Positions 10,424 through 23,888 of a stretch of 64,000 nt of DNA are shown here, piece by piece. This DNA comes from Ziziphus jujuba (lineage: Eukaryota > Streptophyta > Magnoliopsida > Rosales > Rhamnaceae). The DNA lies in assembly GCF_031755915.1 (NCBI RefSeq), contig NC_083388.1:18316001-18380000 (forward strand), in the 5' to 3' direction. Made by a program: the position numbers and the translations under genes. The notes beneath the pieces are model-generated. The model ran no database searches. It saw only the letters and a program-made list of their open reading frames with translations, and was not told where the DNA came from. How positions within the stretch are numbered: the first letter of the stretch is position 1; every line of letters begins with the position of its first letter.

Positions 10424-12884
10424 CTGGTGGAGGTATGACGGACTGTGATGGTCCAACTCCATTCTCAACTAGAAAAGCCATCGTCAAACCCAAAACAAGA
10501 TGAGCATCTAGATGACAGTGCAACAGCCAAACCCCTGTTTTGGACAAAATAATAGGAAAAAATCAAAATCAATAAATCTAAACTTGGTACTGACAAAGAT
10601 TGTGGCCAGGGCAAGTAATTATATGAAAAATTATGAACTCTACCTGGATTATCGGCTTTAAATCGGATGGCTACCCATCCACCAGGAGGTGTTCCAATGG
10701 TATTTCTCTGTGGTGGGTCCACAAGGTTGAACTTGGCTGTATCTGTTGCTGGGTTGAAATTACCAAAACCTGAACCAACAACGTAGAAATGGTAGCCATG
10801 AAGATGCATTGGATGATCTTCTGTCGTGACAATGCTAGTGTCCTGAAACACAAGTTGTACGTTGGAACCATACTTCAACTTGAAGAGCTTAGTTCCACGA
10901 CGTGGTTGCCACAATCCCCTGTTCACGTTCCCTGTATAATCAAACTTCACAGGAGGAGCAGGTGGGAAATCAGTGGTGAAGACACCAGGAACACCTTGGT
11001 AGTAAGCTTGCATCAGAGAATTTGTTCTTGGGAACACGAAAGAAATGTTGTTGATGCTGGCAGTGAAGCGAGTTCCATTTGGCCCTTGACACCGGGGACT
11101 GTTAGGAACTGAGCAATTGTTCAGTCCCAAACCTACTGTGAAGAACAGGTTCTTGTCTATGTTTGTAGGGACTTCCACTTGAGAAGGACTTTTTACCTGG
11201 GCAGTGAATGCAGTTGCAGTAGCTGTATCATTGAATGCTGGTAATTGTGGCAAGATTGGTTGCAATGGTTGTCCTTTCTTGCCACATGCAGCGGATTTAT
11301 ACTCGAGGATTGCAGTGGTGGTGGTGTTGTCGAAGGCAGCATTCATGGCAGTCTGATAGGCGCTTGCTGCCAGGTAGTAACGAGCCGGTGGCTGATCTGC
11401 AGTAACAAGGACGTCTGTAGTTTGGCCAGGTGCGATCATGATGACCCTCGTTGTGAAAGGCTTGGTGTAGGAAGCATCAGCAGAAACAACAGTCATTTGG
11501 TGGTTGGCGATGCTGAAGAAAAGTTCTTGATTCAATGCAGAGTTTACAATCCTCAGGAGAATTTTCTCACCCGAATCCACAGGAATTCTCACAGTATCTG
11601 CATGTAAAATTGTCAAAACAACCTCTTAATATGATTTTTTTCATGGAAAAATAAAATTGAAGTTCAAACAGAACAATTAAGGTAAGCATTGTTTGGCAAA
11701 CCTTGGCTGGAGCATCTATAAAGATCACCAGGCTGACCGTTAACAGTATATGCAACAGACACATTTGGTGCTCCTCCAGTGAATTGAGCCTGCCTGAGAA
11801 TAGCATTGGGGTCTCTGTCAAACCATTCTCCTGTAAATCCACAACATAACTTGTGTTAAGGAGTCCATTCTTTTGTTAAATGGGAAGAGATTTGAAGGAA
11901 GTTGAAAAGACAATTCTATGAAAACTTACCAAGAAGAACTGGGAATTCTTGCTTTGGCATGGCAAATGGGTATGAACCAAATTTGGGTAAAATAATGAGA
12001 ACTCCATAAACAGTGCCTCTAAGCCATCTGCTGTGAGCGTGCCACCACAATGTTCCTTCTTGGTCAATGATTGTGAAGCGGTATGTGTAGGTTGCTCCAG
12101 GTTTGATTGGACACTGAGTAACGTACTCAGGACCGTCTGCCCATGGATTCCGTAGCTGTCGAACTCCATGCCTTATGGATAAGTGAAAATAATCAGTTGC
12201 AAAATTGCAAGTGCTTTGAAGTTAAGGTTCACCATCCTCAGGTATAGCAAGTCTTACTTCAGATACTATTTACTGAATTTACAGGTAGAGTTTTAGCTTA
12301 AATTTCTTGCACGATTGGATGGGAAATTTCTTTTCAGGACAATCTTATTAACTTTGTATTTTTTATACTTTAATTTAAATGAGACGGTTCATTGAATTGA
12401 GTTTCTACTTCGGCTTATTTCTAGTAAGATGCATGAATTAGCAAATACGCATGCACCAGTTTTATGTTAGTTAAATAAAAAACGATGCCTACCAGTGTAT
12501 TGTAATGTTTTCCTGTGCACTATTGACTACTTTGATGACAAGAGAATCTCCATTTCTGACTATCAAAGCTGGTCCTGGGAATTGACCATTGACAGTCATT
12601 ATGTTGTGGTTTTTGCACAGCCTCTTCACTGGCGTTCTTTGAACCTAAAATTTCATTGCAAGCAAAAATAAAAAAGAGTAAGAACATAACATAAAAGCCT
12701 TAAAACCAGTTTCCAATAAATGTGAATGAATATAATAAAGAGATTGTGAATATGAAAGACATACGACAAACTGATGGTAGTGAGTTTCAGCATCTGCAAA
12801 AGAAGCTTGGAAAGCAAGGAAGGCAAAGAGACCAAGGAATAGCCAAGAGAAGCAAGTTTTGACACTTGATTTGGAAACCTCCAT
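10404..12884 (-). CDS. Laccase (multicopper oxidase), LAC5/12/13-like
   Basis: Six minus-strand exons (12884-12765, 12644-12493, 12171-11930, 11830-11702, 11597-10644, 10534-10404) give 575 residues, standard for plant laccases. Laccases oxidise phenolics such as monolignols in the cell wall, using four coppers. A hydrophobic signal peptide (about residues 10-31) precedes three cupredoxin domains. All copper motifs are present: HWHG 90-93, HAH 135-137, HPMHLHG 476-482 and HCHLDAH 538-544, with Leu549 at the axial position, as in high-potential plant enzymes. Many NxS/T glycosylation sites are visible. The segment [16 protein letters not shown] resembles the LAC5/12/13 group more than LAC4/17; this sub-grouping is from memory. 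A possible TATA box (TATAAGT) lies on the minus strand about 70 bases upstream of the ATG. Confidence 0.95.
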
Positions 12885-12954
12885 TGCTTCGTTTGCCTTG
12901 GATTAATGAAAGTCTTGATAGTGGTGTGTGAATTAGAACCAAGGGAGACCAGGT

Positions 12955-12961
12955 ACTTATA
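12955..12961 (-). promoter_or_regulatory. possible TATA box of the laccase gene
   Basis: Minus-strand TATAAGT lies about 71 bases upstream of the laccase ATG. This spacing would leave a leader of roughly 40 nucleotides. Only the motif and the distance support it. Confidence 0.35.
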
Positions 12962-14105
12962 CTAGGATAAAGTGGGAGAGGGAGAGACTCAATTCAATAT
13001 TTTAAGTTCAAAAGAGTTAATGCATTTGGAAATTAGGTTTTGAGTCAAAAGAAATATACTAAAGATTTAAGGACACTAAAGATCTAAGGACATTTTAGTC
13101 CAACCATAAAGGGGATTTGTTGCACCCACTAGCCCCAATCACTTGTTAAACAAATATTGGAGATTTTATCTGTGTGTTTATTCAACGCAAAGTATGAAAA
13201 CACCCTCATTTAGTTATTCAAGTGTAATAAATTTTCTTCCATTGAAAGTTTCCTTTCTAACCAAAATTCAGCAGAATATTTTTTTAAAAAGAAAAAAAAA
13301 AAAAAGGTATAAAAAAAAAGAAAGAGGTTGATGGATGATAAACCAGAAAACAATTTAAAATCTTATGAACTCAATGCACAAATTGTTTTTTCCATCTAGT
13401 TTTCCTTGTGTTTACACCCAAAAAATAATAGGGTTTCCTTCAAACTTATTAAAAAAAATCCGGGAATCGTTTGGTAGCTCAACCATCCAATCTCTACATC
13501 TAATATGAACTTAATATTCACTTTCTATATATGTTGATGTGATGTTTCGACTTGTTCTTTTTTTTTGGTATTTTCTTATTTATTATTAAAAATCTAGAAC
13601 AGTTAGAGAGTGAGGTTGAATTTTGGTGTGGTTGGTAGAGGAAAAAATAATATAATGTTTTTGATTTAGGCTGACCAATTATTCCGTTATACAACGAGAG
13701 AGACACTTAAAGCTCTGGTCATTGACAACGTTATTTTCTCACAATAATAAACAATTCACTCACTTGCTCCATCGTCTTAATGGGATTTTTTTTTTTTTTT
13801 TTCTGAGATATATACAGAGAATAGGGTTCTAGTCAATGAAACATCCTTTACTTAATTCTATTTTTATATACTATAAATCCTTAGTCAAGCAATAAAAAAA
13901 TTATCTATACTATACAAGGTTTTTTAGTGAATGACTAAGCCATGCAAGATTGTAGATTAATCTCAACTGCCATTTTTGTCATTGCATTTTTTGACGAAGT
14001 ATGAGATACTTATGAAGTTCAACGAAATTCGATTGAATTATCTATAAAATTCATCGCCTGTATTGAAATTTTGCATTCGTACAATTATACAATTCACAGA
14101 AGCAA

Positions 14106-14136
<31 letters not shown>

Positions 14137-15200
14137 AAATTACTATGGTATTACATTGAAGTTTTATAAAGAAATTTATATATACACACATATATATATA
14201 TACATATTGAAATTACTATTGTATTGGCATTGAAGTTTTATAAAGAAATTAGTTAGTTATCCAAAAAATAAAATAATAATTGGATAAGTGAAGTGGGACC
14301 AAGCCTATGGAACTGCCTCACCATGCTAAAAGTTTATTTATAAGCTGATTTGTCAACATATTTAGTATTTGCTAAAACATCAATCAAGGCACTAATTAAC
14401 ATGACGAATAGTTCAACAATTCTTTCGTAGTCATAAAAATAATTGAAATGAAGCAGGTTTTGACAGCTCTGTCTTCAATTTTCTTATAAAAACTACTAAC
14501 CATATGACGAACGCTACTCATAACCAATTAACATCTAAAAATGAATTAGGTAGCCTGCCAATTGACCCACAACATTGCTAAAATAATCATTTTGCTTTCA
14601 TTACTTTTCAACAAATAATATATAAACTTCAAACTTCTATTACGTGTTATAGCAAAAAGGCTCTTCTCAGACGTATTTCCAAAGTTTTATCGTGTTTGAC
14701 AGAGTGGAACTCTGAAGTTGTCAGCCTATAATTAGGAGGCATCTAGGCAGCTCAATTTCAACTTCAGTGAGGTCCATGATCTAAGTTTGGACCTTTAAAT
14801 GTCGATGTTAATATAAAAAAAAGATGGAAATAGAACAAATTCTAGTCTTCATTCCTCCAGATTGACAAGACTTGTCGATCTGCAGCTATGGTCATTCAAG
14901 TAAAATGAAAGAGACCCTTGTAACTAATTGTCAGACACTGTCAACACATTTTTCTATCCAAAACCGATTTCCTCATCACCTATAACACACCAAACAAAAC
15001 GAATGATTTAGACATGTTTTGAAAATGTTGGATCAGAGTGTATTTTAAAATAATCTACATTTGAAGTGTTGCATGGTACAACTCCAAAATTTATGATTAA
15101 GAATACAAAAACAGCTTCAAGCTTGACAATATTCAAAAAAACAAACATCGAAAATTTTCAAGCGAAAAAATTGCGCTTATTTGATGTACACTGTCCCAAA
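12962..15200. other. intergenic region between laccase promoter and NAA25 3' end
   Basis: No gene is recognised. The right part of the laccase promoter probably extends here. Visible items are an A-rich tract (13287-13325), a (TA)n array at 14108-14133 and a direct duplication at about 14132-14250. NAA25 3' untranslated sequence begins somewhere between about 15000 and 15445. Confidence 0.55.
14132..14250. repeat. direct duplication, about 73 bp period
   Basis: ATTGAAATTACTATGGTATT and ATTGAAATTACTATTGTATT recur about 73 bases apart, each followed by TTGAAGTTTTATAAAGAAAT. TA/CA low-complexity sequence separates the units. Confidence 0.75.
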
Positions 15201-15445
15201 AAAAAAAAAAAATTAAAAAAAAAATACAGGAAAGGAAAACAAAAACCACCAAAACCGGCTACTGCATGCACCAACAGCTAGCAAGGACTTGGAGATCAAA
15301 GAACAAACAAGAGAAGAACACGTATTCAATACCCTCGAAGTCTTTCCAGGTTGGATCAGTAGAACCTTGGACAGGATAAGTGGACCCAAAGTGCCAACCG
15401 ACCAGACCCGAGAACCGAAACTACATCCACAGAAGCAACCACTCT

Positions 15446-18400
15446 TCAGAATTGAAATACCTGCTGTTTTAATGACTGCAGCATCTTGAATTTTGACTCG
15501 CAAATCCGAAGAAATTCAGCAAATACTGAACGCTTCCCGGTTACTATTTTCCTTGCAACATCAACAGGGTTCCAAGACTTCAATGCCTGGGATATCCGAT
15601 CACCAAAGTCAATATCATTTATGGATGAGACCAAAGCTTCTAAAATCTGGAATACCTGCCCAGGACCCTCTTGTCCTTTCTTTTGCACAGAAGAGAGCAA
15701 AAATTCCAAATTCTCATCCTCTGACCTGTTTATCTGTTCTCTAACCCAATTTATAACTTTTTCAACCATGTCACATAAGGACTGGACTGAATGACGTAAA
15801 TATGACAGACTGGATAGATCTGAAGGTCCAGTTTTCTTCTTCTTCTTACCAGATGGAAGAGATGATCGAACACAGGATTGAATCACAAGACCATGCCAAG
15901 CCAACGGCTCAGTGACCAACTGCACCAAAACTGGAAGATCAACCATAGGATAGCAAATTGAAGACTCCAAGGAGCTAATCTTCTCCATGATATATTTCTC
16001 CAGCAGGGAATCCACAATGTGCCAAGTTTGAGAATGAGATCCATCCTCATGTGCCCGTAAAAGTTCGTGGGAACTCAAGTTCCATGAATTCAAAAACACA
16101 GCAAAGTTTAACCAGTCGATCAAGTCCACACCAATAACCTATAACAGATTTAAATGTAAGTCCCTAAAATGTTTTATCATACTTGATAGCAAAGAAACCA
16201 AAGCAAACTTAGCAAGCTAGTAACTTATATAGTATTGCCCTTTTTCATTTCAGCCAAAAAGGGAGCATATCTGCCAATTGATTACATGAAATATAAGCAG
16301 GGTCAGATTAGTAACAAACAAACATACCTCTGAAGACTCTGTACCACCAGAAACCCCCAAAACAATGTCAATTGCATCACTTAAAGAGAAACCCAACAAT
16401 TTCGCATAACGTTCAAGTAAAATCTTCAGCTCTGAGGTGATTTTAGGGTCACATATTGAACCATTGACTTCAAGATTCTCCTTGAGTGAAGTTGAAGCAC
16501 TCTGTATAGACAGATAAATCATCCGAGGAAGAAGGGATTTTCTCTCTATAACCCTTCGCACGTTTTCTTCTCTAGCTTTAACCTAGTTTTAGAGCCAGCA
16601 CAGAGAAGAACTTCAAAATTGAAGAATGTAACAAAAAAGAAATCTTAAATAAATGTATTAGGAATTTTTAATACCGTGACTACGTTAAAACAAACCCTTC
16701 CAACCACCAAACAATTTATACAAATTACAGTCAAAGGAGAGTATTGTATACCGAGTTTTCTCTAGGACAATAGGAAACTCCTTCAAAAGGTCCTGAAACC
16801 GGTGGAAATTTAGAATTTAGTTCAACATCAATATAACAAAAAACAGTAATACACAATATTTAAATCTTAACAACAAAAACTACTGCAAAACAGAATAGTA
16901 AACTTTTACAAATTCGATAAAAAATTCTATTGTATGATCGGCTTTAACATCCTATATAAATGAACACAGTTTAAAAATGAAGAATTCCATCACACCAATA
17001 GATATTTCCTGTTATACATTGTGTATGATCTAGTCCAGGAAACATGCTTCTTGCAATTTTCGTAGGAAACTTGAAAAACAATTACCATTCTTTTCTGGGC
17101 TTTTGCCCCCTGTTTGACAATGTTAATAACATTTACCACTGGAGATAAGGTGCATGCAACACTGACCTAAAAGATAATTTCTGTCTGAAGTTGGTGTCCA
17201 CCATGGTCGTAACTGCAAATCTTCATTAAAGGTCAAAGACTTCGATCCAATCTCATTAGAGAGTTCAACGAAATGAATCCCACATTTCAAGCTTTCAAGA
17301 GTAGCCTAAATAATGTTTAATACAAGCGTGACGTTATTATTACTCAAAATACAAAAGCAAGGATTTATTGCTGAAGTTGCATTTAAAATATTACATCTTC
17401 ATCTTTAATATTATCAGCATGCTGCTTTAGCTTTAGAATGGGTGCTTCAACCCTTGCCACCAAATACTGGTTAGAGTGTTGCAGTCGTTCTTTAAACTGG
17501 ACAAACTCAATTACCTGTAATATAAAAACGTATAAATCTCATGGCTTTCTGTAATCACAATTATTGTAGTCTTGACAGAGAATTTAATCTAGTTTTAAGC
17601 ATAACATATTATATCATACATATACCTATAAATAGTAATTAATCTGATTGTTTGGAACCAATGAAGCAATTAATTTACAATTAACTTAAAAATGGAAAAA
17701 TAAAAAATAAAAAATCATGAAGTTAAATACATGCAAGAACTAGCAAGTATCTTACATACCTTAGAGTAATTCCTGTGGCGATATGCCAGAAAAGTAAGAT
17801 CTGCAGATTCTCTAAAGAGATCATCCATAAACTTGAGATAATCCTGTAGCAAATTATTTAAATCTACCCAAAGTGGAGAAACCAACATCTGGGGTAAAAT
17901 GTGGTGTGAAACAGTTTCCATCAAGATATTTTTCACATCCAGCGATTTAAACCTTCAAAAAAAAAATAATAAATAAATAAATAATAAAAAAAATAAAAAT
18001 AAAAACTTAAAATAGTGATAAGACACTGCATAATACCAAATGCTACATAGCCATTAAACCAGACCAGCACTAATCAATATGTAAGCGGTTTCATATGCTG
18101 AAAAATGGTGATATTTTCATCTCTTAACATTCTAAATTCAAATGAAAATTAACCAACCATTCATGTGCTACAGAAAGGGCACCCAAGTGAGAATACAAAT
18201 GCAGCAATAAGATCTTGTACTGCCACACAAATCTGCAAAACACAACCAGATAGTCAATTTTACAAACATAACCAATGGAAACAGATGGTAACTAAGTAAA
18301 ACAAGTTCTCACCTTCGAATAGTCAAGCCAAACTCCAACACCATAATTGCCTCTAAAAGATACCCGAGATTCCTAGTACGCCAGTATAGCTAATAATAAG

Positions 18401-21400
18401 AAATGAAAAATCAAGCATTATAAATATGTTACTAGCACTGGTTTCATGGATTCTTCATAAAAATGATATGTTCATTGAATGTATTAATTCAAGTATGTTT
18501 CAATCCAGGACAATATAAGTTAATTCTCTGACGCTTGACCTCTTACCCCTTGTTAATTAATCTTCTTCTTTTCTTTTTTTTTTTCCTCTTCCCAGATATA
18601 AATTCAATCTTCCCCACCCAACCCAACCCCAACCTGCCTCTTCCCCTTCCCCTCCTTCATCCCTGCGACCACCCTAACCAATCACCTAAGTAGGGTACAG
18701 TTCCTAAAATTGAAAGAGGACATATAAATAATTTAATAAAACACCTGTAAGAATTCCGTGATGTCTTAGGCAAGAAACTATTTGTAAATGTAAAATGATA
18801 CCTGAATCAACACATTGCACACCATCGATAGCAGCTCTTCACCATGCATGCTTTCTTGTGGATCCAAGTCCCTTGAAAGTGGAAGGTATTTACAGTACAT
18901 CTCTGCCATTTGTACAGCAGAGCCTTTGAGTTCTGTGGAAAAATAACTATTGTTAAATAGTGATTCAACTATTAAAGGAGCTTGAAAATATAACATGAAG
19001 AGATAATGAGCCAAGAGTCAACCTTGTTTAGTGAAACATTATTAATATGAGTCAAGGAATATGTAAGGTCTCTTAAATGTGCCCTAGGAAGTCTAAAAGT
19101 CTTTTAGAATATTGATTAAGGCTGAGCCTATAATCAGATTCGCACCCTCAAAATGTAAGCATCAGTATTGAGTTAAAAAAAAAAAAAAAAATCAGTATTT
19201 TCTCCAGAAAATTTGGGTCCCTACCAATCCAAGGCTTTTCCTTGATTTCAAGGGTGTTTGGAATAAAAATTAGCCACCATATTGTTCTCTGTTTACATAA
19301 AATTGGTAACTCAATAGAGGAAGTTTCATACCATGCACATCTTACATGATGTATTGAAATGAAGATAAATTTAAGAATTGTTAAGAGAAATGAGATTCTT
19401 ATACAAAGAATTACAATATAGAGATAATGTACTATGATAGTGTAACATAAGCTGAAGAACATCTTAAAGTTTGAAATTGACAATTGTAATTCTGAAGGCT
19501 TGATTATTAATCTTTGCCAAACTAATTAGCAGGCTATCATTACCATAGTGGCACGTCTAAGCAGGATTTTCCATAGGAAAAAAAAATAAAATTAAAATAA
19601 ATAAATTGACAAAACAACAGAAAGAATTAGAATTCAAGAGACACACCGCCCACCGAAGTCTCCAACATGTTTCCAATCAATTCTTGAATTTTTAAGAGTG
19701 TTATTGACCGCCCAAGGACTTTTGTTGGTGCTGTTGATAGGCAGGCAGAGTTTTTCTTTAACTTCTCCAGAAATTCTGTCTTCTTTTCAGGGGTTAGGAC
19801 ATCAAGAAACATTTCAACATCAGATGCAAAGGAGGCCAAGTGGCCAAACCTGAATCAAAAGATGAAAAGCACCAAATACCAGAACCATTACTGCAAAACT
19901 ATCTTACAAGTGCATCTTAGAGAAACAAAATGAAGGGGAAAATACAATAAATTGGAATTTCATATAATCATCAGCCAGCCAAGAATTCAGAACCATGCAA
20001 CCAATGCAGATGGTCCATCAACATCACATAACAGCCATAAAACCAAAGGATTCAGAGATTTAAGGGTAAAATAATAAAGACTAAAATGAAATCCAATTTT
20101 AATTCATAGAAAAATTATAGGAAGTACTAATAGTATACCTGATGTAGTATTGCATCAGAGCCTCCATTAATTTGTAATCATCGCCCTTTCCATGTAAGTG
20201 CTTCCTCCTTTCAATTTCAATATTTGCATAAAATGGGCCCCTTGTGAAATTATTATTGGAATCCTCCTGTAACTTCTGTACCAAAGCTGAAGCTTCCGAT
20301 ATTCGAGAATCAAACTGCATATTCAATTTGCTATCAAACTATGTGCAAATTTATAATTAATCTCCTTGAAAAATAATTAAACAACCAACAAACCATAGTA
20401 GTAGCAACTAAAATCCAATATAAGTACGCACCACTTCATCAGCCAAGTCTGAAATCTTGCAGTTAATGGATTTAGGTGGATTAGTTGGATTATCCATAGC
20501 CATATTGCACCAGTTGCTGTCATCCTCCAGCAAACAGCCTAGATAATGTAGGAAACCCTCCCAATCATCCGGGCTGCCAGATGAAAAAAAGGGATTAAGA
20601 CTTGAAAATTTACGCAAAATGAAAGTTCATAAAAGACAACATTCAAGGAACTGAATAAGACTATAACACACTGTCCGCTGGCCCTACTCTAAGTTAAAAG
20701 CTGCCCATATGTGTTATGCCCTAAGGCTTCAATTGACAATTCTAGCCACAGTCCTTATAAGGAACTTCTATAAAGACATATTGATTAGGGAAATGAGTAA
20801 CTTCAAGTTCCAGGTAGATGGTCACTATTTCAGTCCCGTGCCAACACAAAGATCAACATCTTCTACTTACAGTGACAGCAATCATACATCCCCATCATAA
20901 TTAACCAAATGTAAAGCACATTTAACAATATGCTTCCATCAGCAACAGTATGGTAACATGAAAAATACCATATTCCTATATTGACTGAAACCGTTATCCT
21001 AAAACTTAAATAATTGGTGTAAAACTTGTTATCATGAAACCATAGTGAATAACTACCATCAATTGCTAAGAATAATATCTTCTATTTGCTTTTTCTTGAG
21101 AGAATTTCTCCACATTCATACATACCACAGTTCTAAGATTTTCTGAAATGTATTGGCAGCAGCGGCATAATCACCTGACCGAGCAAGAAGCCTCCCCTGT
21201 CAACTTAAAGTCAAAGGGTACAAGTTGATAAGAAGCAAACAAGACTATTTGAGTTTCACAACATTGAATCTCCAAGCAAGCAAAAATTGATTTAAGCATC
21301 CACACTTAGCTTAAAATATGTGATAATTGATGTCAAAACTAAATTACTAAAGCCTACAAAGTACCTGTATGCGTAGTTTATCAACTTCAATCATTAATAG

Positions 21401-23888
21401 TGATCCTAATTTTCCAGAGAGAATTTCCAGTGCATCCCCATACTTTGCTTGTTGCTCCAGTAAGGAAATATAGACCATAAGTGCTGCAGTAGGATCCAGT
21501 CATTTATACAAAATAAACATGTACCAATAAAACAAAACTTTTCCTGATGTTATGTCAATACCTTCAGGCTCATGCAAGCTATGGGCAGCAACATGCTTCT
21601 TAATTAATCCTTCTGCTAAGAGTAATAACTTCTCTCCCCCATTTCCACAAAGCACCTATCAGAAGTTCAAGCCTTGAAAGAATAAGAAAATTGATAACAT
21701 GGGTTTACTTTAAAAGCAACAATCAATTTCACAATACATCATGAAAAGTTTAGCAGAAGCTAATAGTTAGGAAGTTAAATAAATAAATTTCTTGCTTGAA
21801 ATAGGTATATTAGTAATATTCATGCCTTTAAAAATTATGGAGATTGATTCAAATTAGTCTAAGTGTTAGAAGTTTGTATTAACTTTGGCTTCGATTTCAT
21901 TTTCAAAATAATTGTACACAACATGCTAAGATCTCCAAACGCTCCAATTAATTATGTGCAGCAAACCAAAATTAGGACTTAACTGTGAACAAGGAACGTC
22001 TTCAAGACCTTTCAAATTGCACAAATAACTATCTCTAAATTTTCAACTTCCAAACAGCCTAGGCATTCTTAGTGCTAATGTTAATAATTAACCTTATGGC
22101 CATCAATTAAAACCTTTATTTAACCTCTTCACACATGGGACTGCAGTATTATCGAACCTGAAACCAGATCAGATTGTTCAGCTGCTGCAACCACCAACAG
22201 GTTTGATCTCGACTTTGGAGACCGCAGGTTTTTGCGAGCAATGAAACTGCAGGTAAAATATTCTCTTAAAATTTAATTTATTTGAAAATATTCTATGTTT
22301 AAGACTTTTGTAGTTAATTGCACTAGATATAGATTTACAATCTACTGACAGTACTTGAACTTCATTAGACTTTCTAAAGGTGTATATCAGTCTCTACTCT
22401 CTATAAATAATAAAACCATTTAATTTTGGATTACATCAAACATTTTGACGCTAGATTTCGGAAGCAACAAGGATTTTCTACCATTTAAGATCAAAAGCGA
22501 AGTTAGGGTATCACACATCAGTCAAATAAATTTGCAAAACTACCACAGCATTTAGAGTTGGATATTACAATCTGCATATTTAAAAATCAAAATAAGCATG
22601 CTAGTTTCATAAATACTATTCTGTTATTTGTCAATTCATTTTTCATGTTTGGTTTTGTCTAGGGGCATCATGTGATGTTAAAAATGTCATTGCCAGTAAC
22701 CAGTCTGTGAAAGAAAAGGCTAACAGATGATGATGCATAAAATGGGGGCCGGGAGGGAAATGAAGGAAGCAAAGAAAGCCAGAAAAACCTGTAAATGGAT
22801 GCTGCAAACTGCCCAGAGCAAAAATCTCTCTTCACCGACGAGCTTATACATTTTGATAGCTGTCTGTAAGAAATAAAGACAAATAAATTTGGGCTAATTT
22901 TTCAGCTAACATGCATAAGCAGATAATCAGAACACAAAACACCAACCTGTTGCTGCTTCACAAATGAATACTCCCGGACATAACAATTAAAAAGCCCCAT
23001 CATTAGTTCCAGATTACTCGGAAATTTCCCGCATGCATATTCATAGCAGCTAGTGGCCAAGTCCACTGATTAAGAAGACAATTGTCAGATATTAAAACAT
23101 GAACACGTCTGTTATAGTACAGGTGTGTTAACATTAACAAATATTCAAGCAGCAAAAAAACTTATACTGACGGTGATCAAGTCGTTGGAAAACAATTTGA
23201 AGTGTGCTTAGAGTGAGATCATCCATTAAGAAAGAGTCATTGGTGTATAGTAGCTCTTTGGCACTTAAGCAAACAGATAATGCTTCTTCGGCTTTTCCCA
23301 TCCTTTCCAAGATGAGAGCTTTAAGCGCCTGCAGAAGTTGCAACGAAAGATTTAACACAAAACCCATCTCGAAATGATCCACACAATGTCATTTTGACAG
23401 AAGCATAAACACAATAAAGCAGGCACATCCACTGACTAGCTGAACAAGATAAAGCGGTTTGTAACTTGGACACTTAGCAGATACATTGCATGGATATTCT
23501 TGACTCACTCTAAAAGATTTCAAATATCAGAAACAATGTACAACAAAGGCGAATTCCTCTCACTACAAATTTACTGGTTACGAGGAATAAACGAAAAAAA
23601 TGTACCTAAATATTCAAACCACTATCTGCCAAAAGCATTATCTTAACAACAAACCTCAATCATTTGGCCATGGATAAGCAATTTACTATTTAAACATTAC
23701 AATTTCCAGATGAAGCAAATTATTGTGGTGGTTATAGTTACCAGAGCATAAGGTGAGTTTGGAAACTTGGCGAGAAGTGTAGAAGCATGCTTGAGAGCAG
23801 CTTTGAACTGCCGAGAATCGATGGCATCCCAAATGGGTCGGACACGCCGCTCCGGTATCCCGCCAGCCAACCCGAACTTCGACGCCAT
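15446..23888 (-). CDS. NAA25: N-terminal acetyltransferase B auxiliary subunit NAA25
   Basis: Nineteen minus-strand exons join in frame to 1008 residues: 23888-23742, 23328-23172, 23065-22947, 22863-22789, 21655-21562, 21483-21365, 21196-21126, 20573-20432, 20314-20139, 19849-19647, 18932-18802, 18389-18313, 18232-18158, 17952-17760, 17514-17395, 17305-17167, 16792-16752, 16582-16328 and 16138-15446. All introns are GT-AG. NAA25 is the ribosome-anchoring, TPR-repeat partner of catalytic NAA20. NatB acetylates N-termini beginning Met-Asp, Met-Glu, Met-Asn or Met-Gln. Recognition rests on close agreement with plant NAA25/TCU2: start MASKFGLAGGIPERRVRPIW, LDHLDLATSCYEYACGKFP across exons 2-3, SADLTFLAYRHRNYSK, RKSLLPRMIYLSIQS, and the lysine run SSLPSGKKKKK in the last exon. 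One exon is only 41 bases (16752-16792). The last exon encodes 230 residues. No frame damage is seen. Confidence 0.96.
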
